A stretch of 64,000 nucleotides of DNA from contig CM043969.1 in assembly GCA_014529385.2 (NCBI GenBank), positions 30,214,946 through 30,278,945 of the forward strand. Direction: 5' to 3'. Position 1 is the stretch's first letter; each line of letters starts with the position of its first letter. Shown in pieces: positions 9,874 to 21,273 of this stretch. This DNA comes from Adiantum capillus-veneris (lineage: Eukaryota; Streptophyta; Polypodiopsida; Polypodiales; Pteridaceae). A model generated the notes under the pieces. That model saw only the letters and a list, made by a program, of their open reading frames with translations, ran no database searches and was not told the origin of the DNA. Made by a program: the position numbers and the translations under genes.

Positions 9874-11144
9874 CTCACATGGGACTACCCCTTACCCTGT
9901 CCCCCCCACTAGCGATATCACTAGTGGGGGGGGTGGGGGGGGGTCCCTTAACTTCGTCTCAAAAGGGGGGCCACCTCTTGGGCGTGGGAACCGGACCCCT
10001 CTTGCCATGTCACTTGACTATGTGTTGACTGTCGACAACACCTCCATACGGGCACACGCCACTAGCACCGCCTTTCGCCGCCCAGAGCCTGCAAAAATTT
10101 CACAATTTCGCCTCTCACATGGCTGCGGAGAGCCACCAGAGTGCGCCGTAGCCCTCGCAAAAGTGGGGAGCTTCGACTCTCTCTTTCTCAACTACTAACC
10201 TCATATGATGGCCCCTCGCTGCCTTTATACCATATGCTCCCAATGCGTGCGCCCAATTATGGGCTAATTTAGTGCCACATGTGGTGGGATTTGGGCGTCC
10301 CACCCTTGGGATTACCTCCATTTTCCGAAAACAACTCCTCATAGTGCCTTTTTTCTAAGGTATTTCCCTCACTTTGCCTGATAGTTTGAGTCTCAAGCCG
10401 CCAAGATATGCGGGATCTCCGCCGTGCCAGCCCCAAGCCGTGCAATCCTTGCCCCCTTTTGACTCCTCTAATATCCTTATTTGAAGCCGCAAAAACCTAC
10501 GAAAACTATCTATATCCTTCTCTCTAGCATTTGCCTCCAATTTCAACTCATCGTATCTCACTGACCAAGCATTCAATTGACAAAGTGTCAATTTGTGCTA
10601 TCCTCACATGATGTCCTCCCCCTTCCAGAGCCTTGTTGAATCCAAAAAGATGCCAGATGGTGATCCTTTGATGCCGGCAAGTGGGCACATAGACCTGACT
10701 CCGACAAAACTTCAACTGGCCATAAATTGCTATCTGAGAAAACAGACATGCTCCATAATTTGAGTTATACATATCTATCTGCTGACATCTGCCTGGGTCA
10801 TCTGTTCCCAACTACCATGTCCGTCGGAAATTTGTTAAACCTTCTAACATTGTACTACAATATCTTGAGCATCAAGGCTCCGTTTGACAAGACATCTAGA
10901 CCAGATTCTACAGCACCTTAAACACTATATTCTAGAGCACTAACTTGGCACTTTGGGCACCTTTACCTTCTTTCCCATCTAGACCATCCTTTAGCCATTT
11001 TGGCCTTAAAAATAGCATTAAGCATACATTTCTGATACCCTTTGGTTGCTTAGGACCTTGAGACCTGCTCTATCGTTCTACACTACACCTGCCTGTAGCC
11101 TTCGCCTAGCATAGATAACTCTTTAGCTTGGACCAACTTTGGGT
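8771..11144. other. 5' LTR of E0 and unassigned sequence
   Basis: By position this stretch starts with the upstream LTR of E0. Its right boundary cannot be set because no second copy is available. It holds simple repeats: 19 G at 9451-9469, a CT run at 9835-9870, and a G/C inverted repeat at 9901-9932. On the minus strand at about 10600-10625 a purine run (CTGGAAGGGGGAGGAC) resembles a polypurine tract, so the end of a further retroelement may be present. I recognise no protein domain here. Confidence 0.4.
9901..9932. repeat. G/C inverted repeat
   Basis: CCCCCCCACTAG and CTAGTGGGGGGG flank an 8-base loop, giving a perfect 12-bp stem. It lies next to a long CT run and a G-rich tail in the putative E0 LTR. 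Confidence 0.8.
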
Positions 11145-11691
11145 GCACCAACGTTTGAGAGACTTGAACAAGGGAAAAAGGGATAAGTTGCACGAAGCCA
11201 AGGTGTGCCTATCAAAGACTATCTTGAGAGTTTTGAGTGAGCTTTTATCATGACAAATCATCCACCACTAGGGTTTTCTACTCAACTCAGAGACAAAGTG
11301 AGGATCAATAAAGACCTAATGAAGGGGCATCCACTAGTCAACAAACCAAATGTGAGATTCATCAAAACCAATGAATCCATGAGATTTCTAATGGATTGAT
11401 GAGGGCTTGTATAGATTCACAAACGGGGATCAACATACCTTCTACAATTATGCATAACCCAATGCGGGAGAGTTGATAGACCATAAGAATCTCTATGCAT
11501 TCACATAGATAGATGTCCAAGGAGTGCAAGTTTTGATGGTAGATAAGTTTGGAAAAGAGTACAAACTTGTTGATCCAATTGTTTTAGAGAGATACACATA
11601 CAAGGGTACTTTGATCTCTACTTAATTTACATTTAAAAAAATGCGAGAGCAGATAGCAGAGAGGATTCCATCGGGATTTTCTCCAAGACGA
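11145..11691 (+). mobile_element. A: plus-strand gypsy relic, first piece
   Basis: A low-confidence 5' piece of element A. It is assigned because E3 inserted here with an ACGA duplication and the flank resumes at 28188, where gag of A follows. A weak pattern (a Pro-Asn plus GELIDHKNLYAF block) resembles the leader region of E5 gag at 49545-49853. No intact ORF is present and the left boundary is unknown. Confidence 0.4.
11688..11691. repeat. target-site duplication of E3, left copy (ACGA)
   Basis: ACGA precedes the left LTR of E3 and is found again at 28188-28191, after the last bases of the split right LTR. The right LTR end is slightly degraded, so this pair is less certain than those of E1 and E2. 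Confidence 0.6.
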
Positions 11692-12915
11692 TGATGGAGC
11701 AAAAGACACATGCGCACACTCACACACCCAAACAACTCAACAACACACAAAGTAATTTTCTTAAATTCCAACCCACACACACCACCACTAAAGATCTCAA
11801 TAAAAACACTACCCACAAGCTCAATTCAAACTCCAAACACCTCGACCTACAAGCCCTTGCATGCGCGCAGACACTACAAGGTCAGTCGAGTCAATCAACA
11901 CTTAAAATCACACTTGATGGTGATCAAAATATACAAGAAAAACCATAAAAAACTCAAAAACTCCAACCACAAAAGGCCTCTCTCAAACCATTGCAAAAGC
12001 TTCACGAAATTCCACTATGTTGGACTCTTTGGAGTAGCGCCAACCCTAATGGCACTGATACAGGGTCACATAGTCTTGCAGAAAGCCGCACCTTCTTCCC
12101 TAAATTCCTCGCACACACACATCCATATAAACCTCAAATCTTCCATAGACTCTCCCAAGTGGAAAATTTAAGAGAGAAAGCTCTCATTCACTCCTCCACA
12201 CACTCGAAAACATGATGCAAACGCGACGGGACTACACTAGACAACTTGTAGGAACCCTGCTTCCTCCCACATACAAAGAGGTGAAAGTGTCAAGACTTGG
12301 CTTCAAAAGTACTCCCTCCAATGGAAAACGTAGTGATGTGGAAAATTGAATCCTTTTCACACCATTTTTGGTCATTTTTTGACCTTTTTTTGACCCAGTT
12401 TTGGCCAGTTTTGACCTCCTACGCGGACATTTTTCGCGGGAAAAAACCCAAATGAACTCCAAAATTCATTTTTCCAACTCGTGATCCTTCATACCCAAGG
12501 CACTTTTCCACATCCCCAAATTCCATTTTTGACCACTTCAAGGGCGGTGCATGCATCACCGCAGATCAAGCACCGTAAATAGACAGTTATTGCATGTCCC
12601 AAACTTCTCGAGCAGGATGAGAGTACCCACACTTTTCGCTTGCATTATTTACATTCTAGAAAGCTCAAACATGTTTTCTAGATCCAAATAAGCCACCTAG
12701 AACCATACCCAAGGCCCCGATACCCTATCCGGGCATGTACGTGTGTTCATCTGCTAGCATGCGAACCTGTCTATTCACAATTTGTACACGTTGTAGCTTC
12801 TTTTGAACTTGAAACCACTTTTCAAAGCTCCCAAATGCATGTATTTACATATTTTTGTACATATGACCATGCATATAAATGCTACTTTGTACATGCCAAA
12901 AGAAGGTTATCATCA
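11692..12915 (-). repeat. E3 3' LTR
   Basis: Starts TGATGGAGCAAAAGACACAT and ends GGTTATCATCA in plus view. It aligns along its length with 18273-19462, with small indels, for example around 11900. Plus-strand ORFs that appear in both LTR copies (11710-12171, 18272-18880) are an LTR by-product. Confidence 0.88.
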
Positions 12916-12932
12916 TTGCCCACCCTCTAGGT
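12916..12932 (-). other. E3 polypurine tract
   Basis: The minus strand reads ACCTAGAGGGTGGGCAA directly before the LTR start TGATGATAACC. Its position and composition match the tracts of E1 and E2. Confidence 0.65.
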
Positions 12933-12954
12933 AGAGCATTTATGCTCAACCAAG

Positions 12955-14177
12955 AGACTATTTGCATTTGGAACCACATCCCTCGCAAAATATTTCTTCA
13001 ATCTATAACCATTTATTCTGTAGTGTAAACGTTCACCAGACAATTTTTCCAACTCATATGTGCCATTAGAAAATACATGCTTCACTCTGTATGGACCCAA
13101 TCATTTGTCCCTCGACTTCTTTTGAAAAGTAAAATCCAAGCGAGAATCATATTTCATCAACAAATCTCCCTCTTTGATCTCTTTCTCTAGCAATGTCTTA
13201 TTCATTTTCTCATCCTTGTCTTTGCTGTTGAAGATAATAATCACTTGCTTTCTCTCTATTCATTCGCAACAACTCTAGAGAAAGAATTCTTTCCTCCTCC
13301 TTGTCATTATGTGAACCTTGCATTCTGCACAACAACTTCAAGGAATCCAACTGCACCTGTATGGGCATAAGAGCTTCCTTTCCATAAACAAACTCATATG
13401 GTGTAAATTGTGTCAACACTCTATACGCAGTTCTATAAGCCCACAAACACTTTTCAAAGTCCAAGTCCCACTCTTTAGGATGCCCTCTGGCATAATTTGA
13501 TAGCATCTTCACAATTTGACCATTGCAGTTCTCAACCAATCCATTTCATTTTGGGTAGTAAGGAGAGGAATGCCTATGCTGAATTTTCAATTTCTCCATG
13601 AAAGGAGCTACAAGTTTTTCTCCAAAACCTGGTCCAAGATTGGAAATGATAACCATAGGAGCTCCAAACCTGCAACACACATGTTCATACAAAAAAGAGT
13701 CCACCCTTCCCGTTGTTACATCTTTAACCGCTCTTGCCTCCATCCATTTTGTCAAATAGTCCACAGCCACAAGGATATACCTTTTGCCATTGTTGGTCCT
13801 TGGCATTGGACCTACAACATCCATTCCCCATTTTGCAAATACATCAAAAGACATTATAGATTTTTGAGGCTCAGCCAAAATCTTTTGATTTGCAAACACT
13901 TGGCATTCATGGAATGACTTGCACCAAAAATATGTATCTCTCATCATAGAGGGCCAACACGAAAGAAAACCTAATCCTTGCCTTGATGGCCTCTTTCTTC
14001 ATGGCAGTGCTCCAAAATCAAGCATATCTCTTCTTTGTACGGCACTTTTCTCAAAATTCTATCCTTGCCATAAAGCATGATATCCTCACCTACCAATGTG
14101 TAGTTTCTTGCTTTTGCAACTATTTTCTTACAACAAACCTTTGACATGCCCTCAGGACATTGCCCTTTACCAAGCAA
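12955..14177 (-). pseudogene. integrase (E3), broken
   Basis: Frames at 13971-14177, 13546-13947 and 13210-13539, plus the C-terminal part to about 12955, together cover a gypsy integrase. Visible are the zinc-binding HCHEERGHQG region, the catalytic blocks VAVDYLTKW (first Asp) and SNLGPGF (second Asp changed to Asn), and the start of the Glu region at the stop near 13540. The C-terminal part (FTFQKKSRDK, NGTYELEKLSGE) parallels E2. Stops and the Asp-to-Asn change mean it is inactive. Confidence 0.8.
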
Positions 14178-14292
14178 GAAATACTTCTACATCTTGCAAT
14201 GATTCCCTTCCTGCATACAAGGCTTCCTTGACCTGTAAAGGAGCTACCAAGGAATCCAACTTGTGCCTAGCCAACTCATCAGGTTTTTTATT

Positions 14293-14631
14293 CTACTCAC
14301 GAGGAACATGCTTAAACTGTATCTTCTCAAACTCATGCAAAAGCTTCTTGATGCCATAGAACCACTTCTTCAAATTGTCTTTCTTAACATTCCACAAACC
14401 AAGCAACTGATTCATGACTAGCAACGCATCCCCTTTTGCAATGACCCTCTTCAATCCAATATCAACACATTGCTTCAACCCAAGGAAAAGCGTGAGATAC
14501 TCGGCCTCATTGTTACTTTCAGCTTCATCAAGATTGTAATCTCTAGAAAAGATTACATTTCCTTTTGGGTTCTTGATGACTACCCCATCACTTGCCTTTT
14601 GAAGAACTTTCCTGTATGCACCAGCAAACAT
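14293..14631 (-). pseudogene. second (archaeal-type) RNase H domain (E3)
   Basis: A 112-codon frame with NNEAEYLTLFLGLKQCVDI and AKGDALLVMNQLLG, the Glu and Asp blocks of the extra RNase H that lies between RNase H and integrase in the Tat group. The first Asp block has decayed: AGAYRK here, where E2 has DGSYRK. Confidence 0.8.
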
Positions 14632-14680
14632 TCTTATATACGCATCTGTAATATCTACTTCCTCTTAATGATCATCCTTG

Positions 14681-15269
14681 TCAACCCTTGGGTAAGATTG
14701 AAGCTCCCCCCCCCCCCCCCCCCCCCCCCCCCTTATGTACCACTATGTCTGCCAAGTGAGCTTTAGCAGAATGATCCACTTTAAACTCAAACTCATACTC
14801 TTGAATCTCCAAAGTCCACTTTAAGATACACTTGCTAGGCTTCAAATGTTGTACTAAATCCAACAAAAAAATTGATGTGGTGAGCACATAGAACTTTTGG
14901 GGCAACAGATAGGTTTTGAACCTTCAACAAGCATGAACCAAGACAAATACCCATTGTTCCATTTCCGTGTAGGAGAACTCACTTACATTCTTCATCTTGC
15001 TCTCAAAATAGACTGGCTTGAAGTTCCTTCCTTGCTTTTGTAAGAGAACCGACCCAAAAGCTACTTGCCCCACACTAATAGATACATAGAAAATCGACTA
15101 CAAGTCGAGGGGACTCACTGTTGGTAAAGCACACAATACCTCCTTGATACCATTAAAAGCCTATTGCATGTCTTTACTCCACTCAAACCCTTGAACTCTT
15201 TGACTCAATTTTTGGAGAGGATACACATACTGACATAGCATTCAAAAAAAAACTGACAAGTACCTGAGC
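14681..15269 (-). pseudogene. RNase H region (E3), heavily decayed
   Basis: Includes a frame with LTTSIFLLDLVQHLKPSKCILKWTLEIQEYEFEF and KAHLADIVV, the C-terminal end of the RT-linked RNase H (compare WVIELQEFEFSF and RATLADLLT in E2). It is interrupted by a 27-base cytosine run at 14706-14732. Confidence 0.65.
14706..14732. repeat. 27-base C homopolymer
   Basis: An uninterrupted run of cytosines inside the RNase H region, encoding a Gly run on the minus strand. Related elements lack it. It is either slippage expansion or an assembly error. Confidence 0.9.
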
Positions 15270-15847
15270 TTATGCACAAATCATGCCAAATCCTTTTGTG
15301 TTGCTAGGCGGATCCATAAGCATTAAAGCATTAACTTTATGTGGGTCAGCTTCTATTCCATTTTGGGAAAGCACATGTCCTAGCAAATGGACTCTGGCAT
15401 GGGAAAACTTACACTTCTTTGGGTTGAGTTGCCCATCCTCTTGTTGAAGCCTTTCAAAACTCAACCTCAGCTTCTCCAAATGTGTGACCCTTGAGCTATA
15501 ACACCCAATGTCATCCATGAAAATGTGAATGAACTTACCCAAGTAGGGACCAAACACTCTACTCATCCATCCTTGGAAGGTAGCATATGCATTAACCAGC
15601 CTAAAAGGCCTTTTTTGTAAGAAAAACAATCCCAAGGAGTAATGAAGGTCATCTTCAATCTATCGTCAATTGCTATCAAGATTTGAAAGTAGCCAGAAAA
15701 TCCATCCATGATTGAGTAATGTTCATGACTTGCAACCTGATTGAGGATTTCATCTAGAAAAGGTAGTGGATAATGATTCCTTTTTGTGGCAGCATTCAAA
15801 GGTTTTAAATCGACACATATCCTAAATCTTCCATTCTTCTTGGGCAC
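15270..15847 (-). pseudogene. reverse transcriptase (E3)
   Basis: Two overlapping frames: 15563-15847 with PKKNGRFRICVDLKPLN and PLPFLDEILNQVA, and 15270-15635 with IHIFMDDIGCYSS (the catalytic FMDD) and HLLGHVLSQNGIEADP. A frameshift in a run of T at about 15610-15620 separates fingers from palm. The motifs match RT of E2 and E7. Confidence 0.85.
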
Positions 15848-16015
15848 GATAACTACTAGAGAGACCCATTCAGGTTCCTCTACTCAAAAGATGAAATCTG
15901 CTTCCAAAAGCTTTGTCACCTCTTCACGAAGTGCCTTCTCATGAATGACCCCAAACCTCCTAAGCTTTTGAACCTTTGGCTTGGCACCTTCTTTCAAATT
16001 GATTTTATGTTTGAC

Positions 16016-16441
16016 TCATTTAGGTCCTTGCAACTCTGTATATTCAGTGGTGAATAGCTTTAGAAACTCTATAAACATGTATTCATACTCCTTCTTTTCT
16101 TTTCTTTTCTTTGTGAAGTCCTCTCCTAGCATGCTCCTTGCGTTCACTTTAGCAGGCTCTACAACTGGTTTTGGACTATCCTTCTCCTCCTTGACCTTCA
16201 CTTCATGCATCGATGCATCCTTTTCAACACTTACCCCAAATAGATCAGGACATACTTGCATCAAGACTTCCTCTACACTTTCTTCTGATGATGTAGACGA
16301 AGCATCAGTATTGTATGACGTAGTTTCTGTCGAATCTATATCTTGCCTCTCCAATAGGGACTGTGTACCATTCTCATGTGTCTTCATGTTGTAGACAATG
16401 GTCCTTCCTTTATCCTTTTTTGGGATGGTGATCAAGCCCAT
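16016..16441 (-). pseudogene. protease-RT linker (E3)
   Basis: 141 codons, acidic and Ser-rich in the middle (TSSEESVEEVLMQVCPDLF), ending before RT. E2 has the same acidic Ser/Asp linker. It starts directly after the protease stop at 16451 in another reading frame. Confidence 0.65.
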
Positions 16442-16450
16442 GCCCCAATC

Positions 16451-16690
16451 CTACTTAGCACTAAGGGTTATGAGCCAAGGCCTCCCTAAAATGATCGAAA
16501 AGGCATTCTCACCCGCTTGCATCACGTAGAAGTCAACCAAGCATTCAATGCCCAAGAATTTTATCTTCACATCTTTAGCTATTCCAAGACACCTTGCCTT
16601 TTTGTGGTTGGCCATCCTCATACAGATTGAAGCATTCACTGACATCTTGACTCCTATTGCCTTCATGATAGCCTCAGTCATGACACACAC
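16451..16690 (-). pseudogene. retropepsin-like protease (E3)
   Basis: Seventy-nine codons containing VKMSVNASICMRMANHKKARCLG and SIILGRPWLITLSAK, the protease C-terminal half. The active-site block just upstream reads YVDGVP instead of the DGGA of E2 and is followed by a stop. It is closely related to the E0 protease. Confidence 0.75.
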
Positions 16691-16985
16691 CTAGGCACAC
16701 CATCCACATATTCTTGCACTTTTGTCTTATTTCCCAGCATAGCTTCATTTATCAACACCATATCCATTGGGTGAGACCAACCCTCAAAGATGACACCGTA
16801 ATTTGATGCTTTTCCTTCTTGGAAGGAAGCCACGTACTCACACACTTGGTCTACTGCCTCCTCAACTTAGCGTTCAAAGCCACCAGCTAACTAAAAGATA
16901 TATTTGCCTTTTGATTTTGTATGTCGTTGACAATATCATAGTCTTATGTGCTCTACATCTTGTGTGCTCCCTACCTCCATCGCCT

Positions 16986-17258
16986 TCATGGCCTAACATA
17001 TATCTGGGTTGTCTGCACCATCCCACAAACACCTTGGCCAAGGGGGTAGTCCTTTGGACCAATTTTCCTTCTTCGCCGCCTCTTGCTACTCTCGGGTTTG
17101 TCTTGTACCTTAGCCCTTCCTTTCCTTGCTCTTGTTTCCCTCTCTTCTTCTGTTTCTTTCTCCCTATCATGCCTAGCTCTCTTATTGGCCAAAACATCCA
17201 CATCTTGATGCTCAAGGGTAATGATGTTAATAACCCTACCTTCTCCATTTGCAGGCAA
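16986..17258 (-). pseudogene. gag-protease basic linker (E3)
   Basis: Contains VDVLANKRARHDREKET and SKRRRRRK, the counterpart of E0 1236-1460. It connects the zinc knuckle with protease and could hold a nuclear-localisation type cluster. Confidence 0.6.
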
Positions 17259-17367
17259 CGATTGTGGTTTTTGTGGCGATGATGCTTCTAGTGCCCGCTC
17301 TTGCTGAGTTTCTTCTATTCTCCCTCGAACACGTCCATATAAGGGGTATATCCCTCCTCTCTCTCTT

Positions 17368-18145
17368 GGTGGTTCAAGACAATCAGGGGCGTAGTGACCC
17401 TCTTCATCACAATTGTAGCATCTACCTTGTAGCCTTCATCCCCTACCTCTCCCAGCTAGCCTCTCTTCTCTTGGTTCCTATTCATTATAATAATTATTAA
17501 TTCTTGCAACTGACCAGCAAGATCATGCAAAACCCAAGCCGTAACGGGATTTGGACCTTGAATCACTCGCTCCACTCTATGATTCGTTGCCAGATGGACC
17601 ATTGGTTGCACCACAACCGGCTCAGTGTGTGTCATGCCTTGCTCCCACCTTCTGTTGATCTTCTTGCTCTTGGCCTCGGCAATTTTCATAGCTCTTTCAA
17701 ATGTAGCAAGCTCATCTTGATCAACCTTCTCCCTTACACTTGGATGGAGACAATCCATAAACTGATGCACTTTAAAGAAATCCCCTGGAGGTACTTGGAA
17801 TGTTGACTCTAATTGAACCCAAATTCTTTTGAAGTGTTGAAAAATTTCTTTAAAGTTAGCATGAACATCTTGCTGCAAACCTCTAAATTTTGTTGTCGCT
17901 TCTGTTGCAGTTAGTTTCGTTTCAAACCTGTCAAAAATTACCACCTTCACCTACTCCCATGTTTGCTTTTTGCCTTCCTCTAAACCTTGAAACCACTCCC
18001 GAGCTTCTCCTTTGAGTGCAAGAGGATATACATGAAGCTTTGCTTTGTCACTCACAATGTGCATACCAAGCGTATGCCACTCGAAGTCCACAATCCAAAC
18101 CATCACATCCTCTTTGACTGTGAACACTAGCCGACTATAAGCCAT
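17368..18145 (-). pseudogene. gag with intact zinc knuckle (E3)
   Basis: Frames 17951-18145 (start MAYSRLVFTVKE, core ALKGEAREWFQGL) and 17456-17950 (FRGLQQDVHANFKEIF, LHPSVREKVDQDE) form the gag core, separated by one in-frame stop. At about 17390-17430 a zinc knuckle CYNCDEEGHYAPDC is intact (CX2CX4HX4C). It shows where E1 inserted in the homologous gag of E0. Confidence 0.8.
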
Positions 18146-18272
18146 CTCTTCAAAGTCGCTTCTCCCTTGTGTGAGTAACTCTACAAAAGTTGAACTTTGA
18201 ACTCACAGCAAAACCGCTTCACCTGGGTGCACAATCCGCAAATTTCCGCTCCCTAGCCGGATCGTCAAAGGA

Positions 18273-19462
18273 TGATAGAGCAAAAGACATCGTGCCCACA
18301 CTCACACACCCAGACAACTCAACACCACACAAGGAATTTGATTAAATTCCAACACGCACACACCACCACTCAAGAGCTCAATAAATACACTACCCACAAG
18401 TTTAATTCAACTCCCAACACCTCGACCTGCAGGCCCTTGCCTGCCCGCAGACACTACAAGGTGAGTCGAGTCAATCAACACTTGATGGTGACCAAAATAT
18501 ACAAGAAAAACCATCAAAAACTCAAAAACTCCAACCACAAAAGGTCTCTCTCAAACCATTGCAAAAGCTTCACCAAACTCCACTTTGTTGGACTGTTTGG
18601 AGTAGCGCCAACCCTAATGGCACCGATACAGGGTCACATAGTCTTGCAGAAAGCCGCACCTTCTTCCCTCAATTCCTCGCAGACACACGTCCATGGAAAC
18701 CTCAAAACTTCCATAGGCTCTCTCAAGTGCAAAATTGAAGAGAGAAAGCTCTCATTCACTCCTCCACACACTCGAAAACAGGCTGCGAACGCGACGGGAC
18801 TTCACTATACCACCTGTAGGAACCCTACTTCCTCCCACACACAGAGAGGTGAAAGGGCCAAGAATTGGATTCAAAACTAATCCCTCCACTGAAACACTCA
18901 TGGCACCGTGAGTGATGTGGAAAATTGAAGCCTTTTCACACCATTTTTGGTCATTTCTTGACCCAGTTTTGGTCAGTTTTGACCCTCGGCGGGCATTTTT
19001 CGCGGGGCAAACCTCGGACTCCAAAATTCACCAAATTATTTATGCTTGATCCTAAATACCCAAAGAACTTTTAAATATCCCCAAATTCTATTTTTGACCA
19101 CTTCTAGGGCGGTGCACGCATCACCGCAGATCAGGCACCGTAACTAGACAGTTTTTGCTTGTCCCAAACTTCTTGAGCGGGATGAGAGTACCCACACTTG
19201 TTGCTTGCATTACTTACATTCTAGAAAGCTCAAACATATTCTCTAGAGCCAAAATAAGCCACCTAGAACCATATCCAAGGCCACGATACCCTATCCGGGC
19301 ATGTACGTGTGTCCGACTACTAGCACGTGAACCTCTCTATTCACAATGTGTACACGTTGCATCCTTGTTTGAGCTTGAAACCACTTTGCAAAGCTCCCAA
19401 ATGCATGTATTTACATCTTTTTGTACATATGAACATGCATATAAATGCTACTTTGTACACGC
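18273..19462 (-). repeat. E3 5' LTR, main part
   Basis: Aligns with 11692-12900. It is cut at ...TTTGTACACGC by element E2 and resumes at 28172 with CAAAAGCGGTCTATGA, matching CCAAAAGAAGGTTATC in the intact copy. Confidence 0.88.
19459..19462. repeat. target-site duplication of E2, left copy (ACGC)
   Basis: ACGC precedes the left LTR and occurs again at 28168-28171 after the right LTR. Removing E2 restores TTTGTACACGCCAAAAG, matching TTTGTACATGCCAAAAG in the other E3 LTR. Confidence 0.9.
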
Positions 19463-20600
19463 TCTGAGCGGGATGAAAACACACAGAACACCTCTATAAT
19501 AACCCGACACACACTCTTGGGAAGATACACACACACAATGTGGGGCACCACTCGGCTTACACAACACACGTGGCCGAGACAGGGAAGACACCTCTGGAGT
19601 GAGAGGAGAGAGACTATCCACTTGCCCACTCTACACAGACACACACACACACACCCAAAAAACACAGCTCAAAAGAGGAGAATTTTTGATGTTTATATAC
19701 AATTGAGCTTGGGCCAACACCAATGGGGCAAATAGCTCACACAATATGGGTAAAAGACACCAGATACAATCACAAATTGGAGCAGAAGCTTCGCTCATAG
19801 GAGAAACTTACACAACAAAAACAACACAAAAAGAGTGAGGAATTTGGCAAAATGGATAGCACCATCGCGTCCGGAACGGCCGAAAACCCCAGTCTACAAT
19901 GTCAAAGTGCTCAAATCCGACCTCGGATAAGCAGTTTACGGCCAAAACAGGCTCCAAAATGAGCAAAAACACACCTGCGACTATTTCTCCTCTCTTCTCC
20001 ACGTTTTTTCTGGTCTTGTCTCTCTTTTTCCAGTTCCCACACTTACCTTTTTTAGTTGGGCACCCTTGGCCTTTTAGATGACCTCAAACGGACCCCGAAC
20101 AGGCCAAAACCTGACCTCGTAGTGCATAGTTGTCACCCTGCTGCATCCATGCGCACACCTGGCACTCATTTCTTTTCAATAATGCATCTCGAAACCACAT
20201 GAAGTGGCCCCAAAAATCAGTCCTAATGATGAACTTCCTGCATAACTCTCACAAGAAAACACCCACGTTGTGTCCGTACTTCTCCACGTGCAAGTATTGA
20301 CCCCATTCGGCCTCCTAATGCCACTAGATGCCATCTGACGCACCTGCTTACCTCATGTCGTCGGCCTGCGGATAGCTTCCTCGAGAAGTTTTACGCGCTA
20401 CCAACTCCTCCTTATTGTAGAAAAAACACACTTGTACTGATAATAGTGAAAATCGCTGCACTATGTACACCCTGTCCTACCTGTACACACGTGGGCCCCA
20501 CGTAACCCCCTGGCTCTGAAAAATGGGCAATTCTTTATTTGATGCACCATGCATGTATATGTACATATGCGCAATCGCTTGCTCCAAAAAACTCCTGACA
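19463..20600 (-). repeat. E2 3' LTR
   Basis: Matches 27025-28167 throughout. The plus-view start is TCTGAGCGGG, mutated from TGTGAGCGGG, and the end is AAAACTCCTGACA. It contains CA-repeat runs (about 19640-19652). Confidence 0.93.
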
Positions 20601-20621
20601 TAATTTGCCCATCCCCTAGCC
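20601..20621 (-). other. E2 polypurine tract
   Basis: The minus strand reads GGCTAGGGGATGGGCAAATTA directly before the LTR start TGTCAGGAG. Its position matches the tracts of E1 and E3. Confidence 0.75.
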
Positions 20622-20628
20622 TGCTAGA

Positions 20629-21261
20629 TCATTCATGATCAGCAGCAGCAAAGAGAGATATGAGACTTGCCGAATCACAGGTCTCCTCATCCCTCACCAA
20701 CATTGTTTGATCTACAGACAGCTCATCTTGCTCCACCATCATTAACCTTTCATGATACAATTTAAGACGCAATCCATTTACCCTTGACTTATGTAGAACC
20801 CCATCCAGGTTAGCCAACTGATATGTACCATTCGGAAAACACTCCACTACCTTGAAAGGGCCTTCCCACTTAATCTGAAACTTCTTTTGGAAGGTGTTGT
20901 CCAGCTTACTGTTGTAGTGCAAAACCAATTCATGCTTCTTGATACCCTTACTTTTGACCTTTTCATTTATGTTTGCCAAAGCCTTATCCTGCGTCTGCCC
21001 ATAATGCTCCAATGCACTCATCCTATCCAACTGGCCCTCTTGTAAGTGCAAGAGCCTCTCTTTGAATGCATCACTAGGCGACCCAATCAACTTCTCTAAC
21101 ATCTTGACCACAGGAAACTCTACTTCCACAGGCAATAGTGCTTCTTTTCCATACACCAAATGAAATGGAGTAAACCTTGTACCTATCTTCACCGAAGTAC
21201 GGTAAGCCCATAATGCACTAGGCAATTCCAAATCCCAATTCTTTCCTTGGTGCTCTGTCAC
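20629..21261 (-). pseudogene. integrase C-terminal part (E2)
   Basis: A 210-codon frame in phase with the upstream integrase frame, from which it is separated by one TAG. It holds LPSALWAYRTSVK and FTPFHLVYGKEALLPVE, the usual end of the gypsy integrase core, then FQIKWEGPFKVVECFPNGTYQLA, the C-terminal DNA-binding-like domain. No chromodomain is visible. It ends about 30 bp before the polypurine tract, so this element has no extra 3' ORF, unlike E4, E5, E7 and E8. Confidence 0.85.
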
Positions 21262-21273
21262 TTTCGAAAGAAT

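Noticed and set aside
9716-10198. Plus-strand ORF of 160 codons
   Set aside because: It spans a CT microsatellite (Leu-Ser repeats) and G runs, has no domain, and lies in the probable LTR of E0.
10548-10811. Minus-strand ORF of 87 codons with a purine-rich stretch
   Set aside because: No recognisable family and no partner copy in the window; the purine run might be a PPT, but no LTR pair supports it.
11710-12171. Plus-strand ORF of 153 codons, similar to the 202-codon ORF at 18272-18880
   Set aside because: Both are in E3 LTRs, antisense to the element, with Thr/His/Asn-rich composition from CA-rich sequence. The similarity is that of the LTRs.
16803-17282. Plus-strand ORF of 159 codons with hydrophobic stretches
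   Set aside because: Antisense to the E3 gag-protease linker, which has a recognised counterpart in E0.
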